Shown: positions 43,546-53,121 of the stretch, piece after piece | How positions within the stretch are numbered: the stretch's first letter is position 1 | Layout: every line of letters starts with the position of its first letter | NCBI GenBank assembly: GCA_041554195.1 | Contig: JBFFMJ010000005.1 | Span: 1-64,000, forward strand | Source of the DNA: JAPHSX01 sp041554195 | GTDB taxonomy: Bacteria; Pseudomonadota; Gammaproteobacteria; Thiohalomonadales; Thiohalomonadaceae | Reading direction: 5' to 3' | Length of the DNA: 64,000 bases | Notes under the pieces: generated by a model | What the model was told of the DNA's origin: nothing | The model's database searches: none | The model's input: the letters and a program-made list of their open reading frames with translations, nothing else | Position numbers and translations under genes: made by a program

Positions 43546-44319
43546 ATGGCACTGGCAAAACGCATCATCCCCTGCCTGGATGTCGATAACGGCCGCGTCG
43601 TTAAGGGCGTGCAGTTTGTCGAAATACGCGATGCGGGCGACCCGGTAGAGATCGCCCGCCGTTATGACGAGCAGGGTGCCGATGAGATCACCTTTCTCGA
43701 TATCACCGCCTCATCCGATGACCGTGAGACCATGGTGCATGTGGTCGAGCAGGTCGCTTCCCAGGTCTTTATCCCGCTTACCGTTGGTGGCGGTATTCGT
43801 AAGGTCGAGGATATTCGGCGCATGCTGAACGCCGGGGCAGACAAGGTGGGGATTAATACCGCCGCCGTGTTCAACCCGGAGTTTGTCAAAGAGGCCGCAG
43901 AGAAGTTCGGCTCGCAGTGCATCGTCGTTGCCATCGATGCCAAAAAAGTGAGCGCTGAGGGCGAAGAGAACCGGTGGGAGATCTTCACCCACGGCGGCCG
44001 CAAGCCGACCGGCATTGATGCAGTTGAGTGGGCGAAGAAGATGGTCGACTATGGCGCGGGGGAAATCCTGCTGACCAGTATGGATCGCGATGGCACCAAG
44101 ATCGGTTTTGACCTTGAGCTGACCCGCGCTATCTCCGATGCGGTACACGTACCGGTGATCGCCTCCGGCGGCGTCGGCACCCTCGACCATCTGGTCGCTG
44201 GTGTCACCGAAGGCCACGCCGAGGCGGTGCTCGCTGCCAGTATTTTCCACTTTGGTGAATACACCATTGAACAGGCGAAGCAGCGCATGGCCGATGCGGG
44301 GATTGAGGTTCGCCTGTGA
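43546..44319 (+). CDS. hisF: Imidazole glycerol phosphate synthase, cyclase subunit
   Basis: A 257-residue TIM barrel paralogous to HisA. Catalytic Asp11 lies in IIPCLDVDNGRVVKG and Asp130 in VAIDAKK, with TSMDRDGTKIG for phosphate binding. With HisH it makes imidazole glycerol phosphate and AICAR. Its stop overlaps the start of the next small gene (ATGA). Confidence 0.96.
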   Translation: MALAKRIIPCLDVDNGRVVKGVQFVEIRDAGDPVEIARRYDEQGADEITFLDITASSDDRETMVHVVEQVASQVFIPLTVGGGIRKVEDIRRMLNAGADKVGINTAAVFNPEFVKEAAEKFGSQCIVVAIDAKKVSAEGEENRWEIFTHGGRKPTGIDAVEWAKKMVDYGAGEILLTSMDRDGTKIGFDLELTRAISDAVHVPVIASGGVGTLDHLVAGVTEGHAEAVLAASIFHFGEYTIEQAKQRMADAGIEVRL

Positions 44320-44567
44320 GCGAAGAGCAGCTGGCACTACTCGAAATGGTGGGTGTTACACCGGCCCAACTTGAGTTGTTACAGACCTTCCTCGGGATCT
44401 TTTTTGTGCTCACGCTGTTCGCCCTGGTGCTTACGCCACTGCTAGCAAGGCGCAAACACCTTAATGCGGGATTCTGGACACTGATGGTGTTACTGTTCGG
44501 CCCCTTTGCACTATTGGCCGTTCTGTTTGTCCCGGCAAAACCGCCGCTATCGGAGCCACAGCCATGA
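44316..44567 (+). CDS. Small two-helix membrane protein between hisF and hisI
   Basis: An 83-residue protein with two transmembrane helices (residues 24-44 and 53-72), an acidic N-terminus (MSEEQLALLEMVGVTPAQLE) and a proline-rich end. It overlaps hisF upstream and hisI downstream by ATGA junctions, so it is fully embedded in the operon. It has no link to histidine chemistry that I can see. It resembles the short cytoplasmic-membrane anchors seen beside signalling proteins, but no family is assigned. Confidence 0.6.
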   Translation: MSEEQLALLEMVGVTPAQLELLQTFLGIFFVLTLFALVLTPLLARRKHLNAGFWTLMVLLFGPFALLAVLFVPAKPPLSEPQP

Positions 44568-44950
44568 GCAAAAGCTGGCTCGATGAAATTAAGTGGGGCG
44601 ACGACGGTCTGGTGCCGGTGATCGCCCAGGAGGAGAGCGGCAAGGTGGTGATGTTCGCCTTCATGAATCGCGAGTCGCTGGCGCTGACCGCCGACAAGGG
44701 CGAGGCGGTCTACTTCTCGCGCTCACGCAACAAGCTGTGGCACAAGGGCGAAGAGTCGGGCCATGTGCAGCGGGTAAAGTCGATACGCACCGACTGTGAT
44801 AAAGATGTCGTCCTGCTTACTATTGAACAGGTGGGCGGCATTGCCTGTCACACGGGGCGTCACAGCTGTTTTTATCATCAACTTGAAGGCGAGTCGTGGC
44901 AGTCGGTAGAGCCGGTGCTTAAAGACCCCAGGGCGATCTACAAAAAATGA
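44564..44950 (+). CDS. hisI: Phosphoribosyl-AMP cyclohydrolase
   Basis: A 128-residue metalloenzyme with VIAQEESGKVVMFAFMN, the SRSRNKLWHKGEESG motif and metal-binding residues in DCDKD and ACHTGRHSC. It opens the purine ring of PR-AMP. It is separate from HisE here, unlike the fused E. coli enzyme. ATGA overlaps join it to both neighbours. Confidence 0.95.
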   Translation: MSKSWLDEIKWGDDGLVPVIAQEESGKVVMFAFMNRESLALTADKGEAVYFSRSRNKLWHKGEESGHVQRVKSIRTDCDKDVVLLTIEQVGGIACHTGRHSCFYHQLEGESWQSVEPVLKDPRAIYKK

Positions 44951-45267
44951 GCGATACACTGAATCAACTGGCGGCGGTACTCGAAGAGCGAAAGTCTGCC
45001 GCGCCGGACAGCTCCTATGTGGCCAAGCTCTATAGCAAGGGCCTTGATGCGATCCTGAAAAAGGTCGGCGAGGAGGCCACCGAGACGGTGATGGCGGCGA
45101 AGGATGGCGAGGCCGACAAGATCATCTACGAGGTCGCCGACCTCTGGTTTCATACCCTGGTGCTGCTCAAACATATGGATCTGGAACCGCAACAGGTACT
45201 CGACGAGCTGGAGCGCCGTTTCGGTCTTTCCGGTCTTGAGGAAAAAGCCAACAGGAAAGAGTCATGA
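44947..45267 (+). CDS. hisE: Phosphoribosyl-ATP pyrophosphatase
   Basis: A 106-residue all-helical MazG-like enzyme with the family motif KVGEEATETVMAAKDG and EVADLWFHTLVLL. It hydrolyses PR-ATP to PR-AMP, the step before HisI. It is coupled to hisI and to the HIT gene by ATGA overlaps. Confidence 0.95.
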   Translation: MSDTLNQLAAVLEERKSAAPDSSYVAKLYSKGLDAILKKVGEEATETVMAAKDGEADKIIYEVADLWFHTLVLLKHMDLEPQQVLDELERRFGLSGLEEKANRKES

Positions 45268-45602
45268 GCGACTGTCTGTTCTGTAAGATCGCCGCCGGTG
45301 AGATCCCCGGTGATATCGTCTACCAGGACGACAAGATGGTGGTGTTCAAAGACATTGCCCCCAAGGCAGAGGTACACCTGCTGGCGATCCCGCGTGAACA
45401 TATCGAGAGCCTTAATGGTCTGACTGAAGATCATGATCTGCTCATCGCTCACATGATGCGTCAACTGCCAAGGTTGGCCAGCGAGCAGGGACTGGATAGT
45501 GGTTATCGTACTATCATCAATACCGGGCCGGGCGGCGGCCAGGTGGTGTTTCACCTACATATTCATCTGCTTGGCGGCACAGGTCTGCCGGGCTTTCAGT
45601 AA
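45264..45602 (+). CDS. hinT: HIT-family nucleotide hydrolase (HinT)
   Basis: A 112-residue HIT protein. FCKIAAGEIPGDIVYQDD opens it, and the histidine triad is VVFHLHIHLLGG. HinT removes AMP from purine nucleoside phosphoramidates, including lysyl-AMP made by LysU. It is embedded between hisE and tatA. Confidence 0.93.
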   Translation: MSDCLFCKIAAGEIPGDIVYQDDKMVVFKDIAPKAEVHLLAIPREHIESLNGLTEDHDLLIAHMMRQLPRLASEQGLDSGYRTIINTGPGGGQVVFHLHIHLLGGTGLPGFQ

Positions 45603-45622
45603 TTTTAGAGGAGTAATACGTA

Positions 45623-45844
45623 ATGGGTTTTAGTATCTGGCAACTGTTGATCGTTCTGGCCATTATCGTGCTGCTGTTCGGTACCAAGAAGTTGAAGAAT
45701 ATTGGTGGCGATCTCGGTGGTGCAGTAAAGGGCTTTAAGAACGCCGTTAATGAGGGTGAGAGCGAGAAGTCGGCCTCCATTGAGAAGAAAGAGCAGGGCG
45801 AAGTCATCGAGGGTGAATCAACCCAGGAAAAGGACAAGGTTTAA
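45623..45844 (+). CDS. tatA: Sec-independent translocase subunit TatA
   Basis: A 73-residue protein: N-terminal helix (MGFSIWQLLIVLAIIVLLFG), hinge, amphipathic helix (KKLKNIGGDLGGAVKGF) and acidic tail. It forms the size-adjusting pore of the Tat system, which exports folded proteins such as Rieske and molybdo-enzymes. It is 20 bases after hinT. Confidence 0.95.
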   Translation: MGFSIWQLLIVLAIIVLLFGTKKLKNIGGDLGGAVKGFKNAVNEGESEKSASIEKKEQGEVIEGESTQEKDKV

Positions 45845-45873
45845 TCGCGTCCACTCCCCACGGAAGTATATAG

Positions 45874-46254
45874 ATGTTTGATATCGGTTTCTGGGAGCTG
45901 AGCATTATTGGCGTGGTAGCGCTAATCGTGATTGGCCCCGAACGTCTCCCCTCGGTAGCGCGTACCGCCGGACTCTGGTTCGGGCGCATGCGTCGTTTCG
46001 TCTCGACGGTGAAGGCCGATATCGACCAGCAGCTCAAGGCCGATGAATTGCAGAAGATCATGAAGCAACAGGCGGATAGTGCCGGCCTGCATGAGATCCT
46101 GGAGGAGACCAAAGAGGCCGTCGAGTCTCTCAATCAACCGGCCGACTATCTGGTGAAAAGTGAGAGCAAGCCGCAGGCCGATGCCGGTTCTGATAGCAGT
46201 GCCATAACCGACTCCGGCGAGAAAAAGCAGCAGCACGATGACAACAAATCCTGA
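45874..46254 (+). CDS. tatB: Sec-independent translocase subunit TatB
   Basis: A 126-residue protein with MFDIGFWELSIIGVVALIVI at the start, then the GPERLP hinge and a long amphipathic helix. TatB binds twin-arginine signals with TatC. Its last 17 bases overlap the start of tatC. Confidence 0.95.
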   Translation: MFDIGFWELSIIGVVALIVIGPERLPSVARTAGLWFGRMRRFVSTVKADIDQQLKADELQKIMKQQADSAGLHEILEETKEAVESLNQPADYLVKSESKPQADAGSDSSAITDSGEKKQQHDDNKS

Positions 46255-47107
46255 CTCCAGCGTTCAGCCCGATGCCGAGGCCCCACTGGTTTCGCACCTG
46301 ATTGAGATGCGGGACCGCCTGTTGCGTGTAGTAATTGCGGTACTGCTGATTTTTTGCGGCATCTTTTACTTCGCCAACGACTTCTACAACATCGTTGCCA
46401 CCCCGCTGCTGGAGTACATGCCAGAAGGCACCAGCATGATCTCGACCAAGCCGGCGGGTACCTTCTTCACGCCGATGAAGCTGGCGCTGGTGCTGTCGAT
46501 CTTCGCTGCCATGCCCTACATCCTCTATCAGATGTGGGGCTTTGTCGCCCCGGCCCTGTATCGCCATGAGCGTAAGTTGATCCTGCCGCTGCTGGTCTCC
46601 AGCTCGCTGCTGTTTTATGCCGGTATGGCCTTTGCCTACTACGTGGTCTTCCCGCTGATGTTCAAGTTCTTTATCGCCGTCGCCCCGGAGGGGGTGGCGG
46701 TGATGACTGACATCAGTGAATACCTCGACTTTGTGTTAAAGATCTTCTTCGCCTTCGGTGTCGCCTTTGAGGTGCCAATCGCCACCATTCTGCTGGTGTG
46801 GACCGGTATGGCCACGCCAGAGGGTCTGGCCGAGAAGCGCCCCTATATTATCGTCGGAGCCTTTGTCATCGGCATGTTGCTGACCCCGCCCGATGTGATC
46901 TCACAAACCCTGCTGGCACTGCCGATGTGGGTGCTGTTCGAGCTCGGCTTGTGGTCTTCACGTTATTTCCTCAAGGCGCGAGACGAAGAGCATGAAGAGG
47001 AAGACGAACTAAATAGCGACGAGGCGATGGAGGCGGAGCTGGATCGTTATGAAGAGGAAGAGGCCGCCCTCACTCCGAGCAAGACCGATGAGGAGCACGG
47101 TCCCTAG
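46238..47107 (+). CDS. tatC: Sec-independent translocase subunit TatC
   Basis: A 289-residue protein with six helices. LVSHLIEMRDRLLRV near the start, FFTPMKLALVLSIFAAMPY and YVVFPLMFKFF are family hallmarks. It is the twin-arginine receptor. The C-terminal ~40 residues form an unusually long acidic tail (EEHEEEDELNSDEAMEAEL) beyond the core. It ends the his-tat run. Confidence 0.95.
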   Translation: MTTNPDSSVQPDAEAPLVSHLIEMRDRLLRVVIAVLLIFCGIFYFANDFYNIVATPLLEYMPEGTSMISTKPAGTFFTPMKLALVLSIFAAMPYILYQMWGFVAPALYRHERKLILPLLVSSSLLFYAGMAFAYYVVFPLMFKFFIAVAPEGVAVMTDISEYLDFVLKIFFAFGVAFEVPIATILLVWTGMATPEGLAEKRPYIIVGAFVIGMLLTPPDVISQTLLALPMWVLFELGLWSSRYFLKARDEEHEEEDELNSDEAMEAELDRYEEEEAALTPSKTDEEHGP

Positions 47108-47163
47108 CTAAAAGTTCCGCCGCACCCACCTCTGCTATGCTTGTTTAATGGACGGGGGATGCG

Positions 47164-49002
47164 GTGTCAATTCAATCACTTCTATTACTGTTGTTACTGT
47201 GTGCCACCACGGCCAGCGGTGCGCCTAGCCCCTTACGCGATCACTACTCCCCCTACCTTGCGATGCACGCCGATGATGCGGTGCAGTGGCGGCTATGGGG
47301 CGAAGAGGTGCTGGCGCAGGCAGAGCGCGAGCAGAAGATTATCTTTGTCTCCAGTGGTTACTTCGCCTGTCACTGGTGTCACGTGATGCAGCGTGAGAGC
47401 TTTCAGCATGAACTGATCGCCAGCCTGCTAAATAATAGTTTTATCCCGGTCAAGCTGGATCGCGAACTCAACCCCGAACTCGATGCCCACCTTATCGACT
47501 TTGTAGAGAAGTCGCGCGGAGTGGCCGGTTGGCCGTTGAATGTCTTTCTCACTCCGCAGGGGCACCCATTGATTGGCAGCGGTTATCTGCCCGCCGAGGA
47601 ATTTCTTGCCCTGATTAAGCGGCTGCAGGTGCGCTGGGAGAATGAGGGTGAGGGACTGAGTCGAATGGCCGCTGAGGCAGCAGCCACTTCATCACAGCAG
47701 CTACCGGTCGTCCCCACACTGTCCCGTCAAAATATGGTAACGGTGCTGTCGCAGCGATTACTGGATGAACTGTTTGTCGAGGCCGATTTGCTGGACGGCG
47801 GGATCGGTGAGGGGGCGAAATTTCCCAATGTGCCTTTACTGCAGGCGTTGATGTCGCTACGCGCTGATGATGAACTGGATGAGTTCATTCAACTGACTCT
47901 GTCACAGATGGCAGATAATGGCCTGCGTGATCATATCGGAGGCGGCTTCTTTCGCTATACCGTCGATCCCGGATGGCAGCAGCCCCATTTTGAGAAGATG
48001 CTTTACGACAATGCCCAGCTCGCCACCCTCTATTTTGATGCCGCACAGCGCTACAAGAGTGATAAGTGGCGTCGCCTCGGCGTAGAGACGCTGGATGCGG
48101 TGCTGGATGAGTTTGCCCACCCGGATGGTGGTTATCTCTCCAGCCTCTCGGCACTCGATGATCAGGGCGTTGAGGGGGGGTACTACCTGTGGCGTCGAGA
48201 GCAGATCGAGGGGCTGCTGCCGATTGCCGAGAGACGCCTGTTTAGCCGTGCCTGGCGATTACAGGGGAGTGACGGGTGGGCCGGTGAACTGCCTATAACC
48301 GCGATGGATGCTCAGGGACTGGCCATGGCCCTGCGGATGTCTGTTGAAGAGGCGCAGCAGTGGCAGACGAAGATCCGCGCTACCCTGTGGCAATATCGGG
48401 CCAAGCGCTCACTGCCTCGTGATAAAAAGCGCCTTGCCGCCTGGAACGGTCTGCTGCTCTCGGCACTGGCACGAGGTGTTGAGGGCGCTGGTGAGCCGTC
48501 GGCACGCTATCGCCAGCTCGGTGAGGCGTTACGACAATATCTCTCCTCATTATGGGACGGTGAACAGTTGTGGCGGCTGCGCGGGGCTGAGGGTGAGGGG
48601 CTGGTGGTGGCGACGCTGGGGGATTACGCCTATGTGGCGCAGGGGCTGCTCGACTGGGCTGAGGCGCTGAACGATACCAGGGCAAAACGTCTGGCGGTAC
48701 GTCTCACCGGTGAGGCCTTCTATCGTTTCTTCCGTAAGGGGAGTTGGCAGGCCGGGGTAGAGGCCACCTCACTGCCGCCGTCGCGTCGCCTGTTGCCGGA
48801 TGATGCACTGCCCTCGCCAGCGGCGGTGGTGGCAAGTTTGGGACGGCGCTTTGGTGATAGCTCGCCGCTGATCCCGCAGCAGATCACCTCGATACTGTTC
48901 GCTGATCCACAGGGGCTGCTACAGAGTCCGCTGGATTATCCCGGCTATATTGCCGAGATTCAGCAGCTGGAGGGGCGGGCGAGTCGGCTTAGCCTCGAAT
49001 GA
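47164..49002 (+). CDS. YyaL-like protein: thioredoxin fold plus (alpha/alpha)6 barrel
   Basis: A 612-residue protein of the DUF255/SPATA20 group. A short signal-like helix leads to a thioredoxin-like domain with CHWCH in GYFACHWCHVMQRESF, then a glycosidase-like helical barrel with GGFFRYTVDPGWQQPHFEKM and KRLAAWNGLLLSAL. The family is often called a thioredoxin domain protein, and the substrate is unknown. Relatives usually run to 650-750 residues and are cytoplasmic; this one has a putative signal peptide (SIQSLLLLLLLCATTASGAP), so it may be periplasmic. The start is GTG 47164. It overlaps the convergent RND gene by 14 bases. Confidence 0.8.
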   Translation: MSIQSLLLLLLLCATTASGAPSPLRDHYSPYLAMHADDAVQWRLWGEEVLAQAEREQKIIFVSSGYFACHWCHVMQRESFQHELIASLLNNSFIPVKLDRELNPELDAHLIDFVEKSRGVAGWPLNVFLTPQGHPLIGSGYLPAEEFLALIKRLQVRWENEGEGLSRMAAEAAATSSQQLPVVPTLSRQNMVTVLSQRLLDELFVEADLLDGGIGEGAKFPNVPLLQALMSLRADDELDEFIQLTLSQMADNGLRDHIGGGFFRYTVDPGWQQPHFEKMLYDNAQLATLYFDAAQRYKSDKWRRLGVETLDAVLDEFAHPDGGYLSSLSALDDQGVEGGYYLWRREQIEGLLPIAERRLFSRAWRLQGSDGWAGELPITAMDAQGLAMALRMSVEEAQQWQTKIRATLWQYRAKRSLPRDKKRLAAWNGLLLSALARGVEGAGEPSARYRQLGEALRQYLSSLWDGEQLWRLRGAEGEGLVVATLGDYAYVAQGLLDWAEALNDTRAKRLAVRLTGEAFYRFFRKGSWQAGVEATSLPPSRRLLPDDALPSPAAVVASLGRRFGDSSPLIPQQITSILFADPQGLLQSPLDYPGYIAEIQQLEGRASRLSLE

Positions 49003-52000
49003 TGCGGTAGAGCAGCGGGATCAACAACAGCGTCACCAGCAGTGACATGCTCAAGCCGTAGATCAGGGTGACCGCCAGCGGTTGCAGCATCTCCGCCCCC
49101 TCCCCCCAGCCGAGGGCCAGTGGCAACATGCCGCAGACGGTGGTCAGGGTGGTCATCAGGATCGGCCGCAGCCTGAGCCGCGCCCCCTCCAGCACCGCCT
49201 CATCCAGCGCCATCCCGGCGTTGCGCGCCAGGTCGAAATACTCGACCAGGATAATGGCGTTGTTGACCACGATCCCGGCCAGCATGATCATCCCTAGCCA
49301 TACCGGCATCGATAGCGGCAGCTCGTTGATGGTCAAACCGAGTCCGACACCGACAGCGGCAAACGGCACCCCCAGCATGATCACCAGCGGGTTGCGCAGC
49401 GACTCGTACTGCACCGCCATCACCACGAACACCAGGAACAGCGCCAGGCCAAGCAGCAGCTGGCTATTGCGTTTACCCCGTTGCAGGGTCTCGTGCTCGC
49501 CGCCGTCATAGAGGGTGTAACCGGCGGGCAATTCAAAGCTGTCGGTACGTTGGCGTAACGCCTGATAGACCTCACCGAAGCTTAAATCGCCACTGAGTGA
49601 GGCACTCACCTCGACGATGCGGCGCTGGCGGTCACGGCGGATCTCCGCCGGGGCGGCTATCAGTGTGACCTTTGCCACCTCCCCGAGGCGAAGCGATGGC
49701 CCCTTGCCGCTACGCAGGATCAACTGCTCCAGCGCCGAGGGGCTGTTGGCCTCATAGTAGGGAAGGCGCAGGCGGATATCGTAGGCGCGATCCCCCTCCA
49801 GGTAATCGCTAATGGCCTCTCCCGAGAGCGCCAGACGCAGCGCCCGGCCGATATCCTGGGCATCGATCCCCAGGGCCGCGGTGCGTTGTCGGTCGATGCG
49901 GATGCTCAGTTCCTGGCGCACCTCCTCGGCAGAGTGCTGTAAATTGCGCAGCCCCGGCGTACCGTGCAGCTGGTCAACAAGTTTGTCCCCCAGTTGTTGC
50001 AGTACCGTAAGGTCCGGTCCCTGCAGGCGCAGGCTGATATCGTCGTCACCGCCACCCATGCGGATCCCGCGTATGCCGCGTGTGCTCATGCGTACCTTGA
50101 GACCGACGATCTCCTCTGCGGCGATACGTTTCTGCATGCGGGCGATCCACTCATCGCTGCTCAGGCTGCGTTGCTCGCGTGGTGTGAGTTGTACCGTTAT
50201 CGAGCTGCTGTTGGCACTCTCCCGCTCGGTGCGGCCAAAGATAAAGCCACCCACCAGACTGAACACGCTCCTGACCTCCGGCTGCGCCTGCAGCAACTGC
50301 TCAATGCGGTAGACATAGCCGTCCATCTCACTGAGCGGGGTGCCCGGTTCGGTGGAGAGGCGGATAGCGATCTCGCCACTATCCATGGCGGGGAGGAAGG
50401 TCTCGCGGGCCGAGCTGAACTGCACCACGCTAAGGTAGAGGCCACTCAGCAACGAGACCACAAGAACAAGTTGCGCCAGACGAAAGCGCAGCAGCTGTGC
50501 CAGCAGCGCGCTATAGCCGTGCTGTAGCCACCGGATCAGGTGATCCATGGCACGGCTGAGCGGCGTCGGGCCACCGAGCTTCAGCTGCACCGCCCAGGCA
50601 GGCACCAGGGTCAGGGCCACCACCATCGAGGCGAGGATCGCCGCCGAAATGGTGAAGATAAGCTCGCGAAACAGCAGGCCGATCAGCCCGCCGATAAAGA
50701 GGAAGGGGAGGATCGCCGCCAGATTGGTGGTGGTGGCCGCGACGATGGCGCTATTGATCTCGCGTGCCGCCTCGGCCCCCGCCTCGGCCCGTGCCTCCCC
50801 CGCCTTTTGATGGCGCTGGATGTTCTCCAGCATCACGATGGTGTTATCCACCAGCATCCCCACACCCAGTGCCAGCCCGCCCAGGGTCATGATGTTAAAG
50901 GTGAGCCCCCCCAGCCCCATCATGGCAAAGGTGACCATTACCGCCAGCGGGATGGCGCTGCCGATAATCAGGGTGCGGCGCAGGTCACCGAGAAACAGGA
51001 ACACCACCAGCATCGCCAGGGCAGTGCCGCTGAGGGCCGTCAGGGTGGCATTGTTGAGCGCGTTGCGCACATAGATCGACTGGTCGGAGACCGTGCGAAT
51101 GGTGATACCCTCCGGGATCAACTGCTCTTGCCGCAACTCGTCAAAACGCTGTTTTACCGCATCGACCACCTCGACGGTGTTGGCGCTCGGTTGCTTCTGA
51201 ATCGAGATCTTGACCCCGGGAGTACCGTCGAGCCGCACCTTGATGCGCTCATCGCTGTGGCCGTCGCTAATGCGCGCTAGCTCCTCCAGCGCCACCGTGC
51301 CGCCAGTGGGGAGGGTAACGGGAAAACGCCGGATCTCCTCAATGCTTTCAAAGCGCGACGAGGTGCGACTGTTAAGTTCGCGCTGGCTGGTGGTCAGTCG
51401 CCCGGCCGGCAGCTCCTGGTTGGCGCGGCGCAAGGTCTCGATAAGTGCATCCAGCTTGATGCCGAGCGCCGCCAGGCGTTGCTGATCCGGCTCGATGAGG
51501 ATCTCGCGTATCACCCCGCCGCCGACCTCCACCGCCGCCACCCCGGGCAGGTTGAGAAACTGTTTGGAGAAGTCGTAATCGACCCAGTCGCGCAGCTTGA
51601 CCGAGGCCATCTGCTCGGCGCTGATGACGAACTCGGCCACCGGGATCTGCGAGGGGTCGCGCTTGTAGATCACCGGAGGCTGGATGGTATCGGGGAGAAA
51701 ACGTTTGGCGCGATCGAGGCGGGTGCTGGCATCGCGCAGGGCCTGGTCGATGTCGTGGCCGTAGGCAAAGCTGAGGTCGACACTGCTGCTCCCCTCGCTG
51801 CTGCGCGACTGTATCGAGGTTGCCCCCTCGGTGATAGCCAGCTGTTCCTCCAGTTGGCGTGTTACGCGGTCCTCCATGATCCCGGCAGGCACACCGGGGT
51901 CGAGGATGCGCACCCGCACCTCCGGGTAGATGAGGTGGGGGAGCAGGTCCACCGACAGGCGGGCCATGGCGAAGAGGCCCAGTACCACCGCCGCCAGGGC

Positions 52001-52078
52001 GATCATGGTGACGCCGATAGGGTGGTGGATAGACCAGGCGGCAAGGCCACCACCGTGCAGTGTCGGGCGCAGGCTCAT
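48989..52078 (-). CDS. RND efflux transporter (HAE1/AcrB-like)
   Basis: A 1029-residue inner-membrane pump with 12 helices and two large periplasmic loops. The N-terminal HPIGVTMIALAAVVLGLFA, the LGVGMLVDNTIVMLENI helix IV motif with proton-relay Asp, and AIPLAVMVTFAMMGLGG are typical. It exports drugs, lipids or metals, driven by the proton gradient. It lacks the Met-rich copper site of CusA types, so organic substrates are likelier. Its start overlaps the adaptor gene stop (ATGA). No outer-membrane TolC partner is adjacent. Confidence 0.92.
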   Translation of the reverse strand: MSLRPTLHGGGLAAWSIHHPIGVTMIALAAVVLGLFAMARLSVDLLPHLIYPEVRVRILDPGVPAGIMEDRVTRQLEEQLAITEGATSIQSRSSEGSSSVDLSFAYGHDIDQALRDASTRLDRAKRFLPDTIQPPVIYKRDPSQIPVAEFVISAEQMASVKLRDWVDYDFSKQFLNLPGVAAVEVGGGVIREILIEPDQQRLAALGIKLDALIETLRRANQELPAGRLTTSQRELNSRTSSRFESIEEIRRFPVTLPTGGTVALEELARISDGHSDERIKVRLDGTPGVKISIQKQPSANTVEVVDAVKQRFDELRQEQLIPEGITIRTVSDQSIYVRNALNNATLTALSGTALAMLVVFLFLGDLRRTLIIGSAIPLAVMVTFAMMGLGGLTFNIMTLGGLALGVGMLVDNTIVMLENIQRHQKAGEARAEAGAEAAREINSAIVAATTTNLAAILPFLFIGGLIGLLFRELIFTISAAILASMVVALTLVPAWAVQLKLGGPTPLSRAMDHLIRWLQHGYSALLAQLLRFRLAQLVLVVSLLSGLYLSVVQFSSARETFLPAMDSGEIAIRLSTEPGTPLSEMDGYVYRIEQLLQAQPEVRSVFSLVGGFIFGRTERESANSSSITVQLTPREQRSLSSDEWIARMQKRIAAEEIVGLKVRMSTRGIRGIRMGGGDDDISLRLQGPDLTVLQQLGDKLVDQLHGTPGLRNLQHSAEEVRQELSIRIDRQRTAALGIDAQDIGRALRLALSGEAISDYLEGDRAYDIRLRLPYYEANSPSALEQLILRSGKGPSLRLGEVAKVTLIAAPAEIRRDRQRRIVEVSASLSGDLSFGEVYQALRQRTDSFELPAGYTLYDGGEHETLQRGKRNSQLLLGLALFLVFVVMAVQYESLRNPLVIMLGVPFAAVGVGLGLTINELPLSMPVWLGMIMLAGIVVNNAIILVEYFDLARNAGMALDEAVLEGARLRLRPILMTTLTTVCGMLPLALGWGEGAEMLQPLAVTLIYGLSMSLLVTLLLIPLLYRIIRG

Positions 52079-53121
52079 GGCGTGGTCTTATCGTTCGCCA
52101 GCTTTACCGTCGTTCCGTCGCTCAGGCCTAGAAAGCCACGGGTGACGATACGCTCACCGGCATCCAGCCCATCCAGCACCTCCACCCGTTCCGCAAAGTG
52201 GAGTCCACTGAGGATGGCGCGACGTGTGATTTTGCTGCCTTCAGTAACGACATAAAGGAATTCACCGCGGCTGTCGCGGCGTAGCGCATTATAGGGCACC
52301 AGCAGGCGCTCACTGCGGCGTAGTTGCAGCTGCACTCGGCACAGTTGCCCAGGCTGTGCGGCGGCGGGTGGCGGGCTGAGTATCACCTCAATGGTGCCCT
52401 GCCGACTCGCCTCATCGACCATCGGGTGGATGCGTTCAATGGTGCCACGGTGTTGCTGCGGGCCCAGGGCATCAATGGTGAGAGAGACCTCATCTCCGAT
52501 GTGCAGCCCCGGCAGCACCATCTCAGAGAGCTGCAATTCGGTGGTGAGGCTGGAGACATCGATCAGCGAGAGCAGGTGGCTGAAGCGCGACAGGGTGTCG
52601 CCGGGTTCGGCCAGCCGCTCGCTGATGATACCTTCAAAGGGGGCGAGGATACGGGTCTGTTGCAGACTGATACGCAACTCCTCCTCCTCGGCACGGGCCA
52701 CATCCAGTGCAGTGACGGCGCGGCTCAATTCATCCTCGGCAACCACGCGACTATTTTTCAGGCGCTTTAGACGATTCAAGTCCTGCTCTGCCTGATGGCG
52801 CTGGGCCTGACTTTTCTTTAACTTGGCCTGCAGCAGCGTATCGTCCAGTTGGGCCAGCAGTGCACCCTGTGCGACGCGATCGCCCTCATGGTAAGGGAGT
52901 TCGAGCAGCTGCCCCTCCTGTTGGAGTGAGAGCTGTACCACGCGTCGGGCACGCAGGGTGCCGTTACGCTGAATACTGCGGGCCACATCGCCACGGCTGG
53001 CAACGGCTGTCTCAACAACGACGGCGCGCTGTGCGCGGGGAGATTTGTCCGCGCTGTCGGGGGCCTTATCGCAGGCTGTGAGGCCCGGCAGGAGACAGAA
53101 CAAAAGGTATAGTCTTTTCAT
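52075..53121 (-). CDS. RND periplasmic adaptor (MFP) lipoprotein
   Basis: A 348-residue membrane fusion protein. The signal ends LLPGLTAC, a lipobox-like site with Cys17. A lipoyl half-motif (LQQEGQLLELPYHEGDRVAQG) precedes a helical hairpin (residues 95-155), followed by a beta-barrel with APFEGIISERLAEPGDTL and the C-terminal part containing GLDAGERIVTRGFLGL. It bridges the RND pump to an outer-membrane channel. It is the first gene of the pair, with the pump coupled by ATGA. Confidence 0.9.
   Translation of the reverse strand: MKRLYLLFCLLPGLTACDKAPDSADKSPRAQRAVVVETAVASRGDVARSIQRNGTLRARRVVQLSLQQEGQLLELPYHEGDRVAQGALLAQLDDTLLQAKLKKSQAQRHQAEQDLNRLKRLKNSRVVAEDELSRAVTALDVARAEEEELRISLQQTRILAPFEGIISERLAEPGDTLSRFSHLLSLIDVSSLTTELQLSEMVLPGLHIGDEVSLTIDALGPQQHRGTIERIHPMVDEASRQGTIEVILSPPPAAAQPGQLCRVQLQLRRSERLLVPYNALRRDSRGEFLYVVTEGSKITRRAILSGLHFAERVEVLDGLDAGERIVTRGFLGLSDGTTVKLANDKTTP

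Noticed and set aside
50540..51280. 246-codon open frame on the plus strand
   Set aside because: It lies wholly antisense to the RND pump gene, is rich in His/Gln/Arg/Gly and has no family features. It is a GC-driven shadow.
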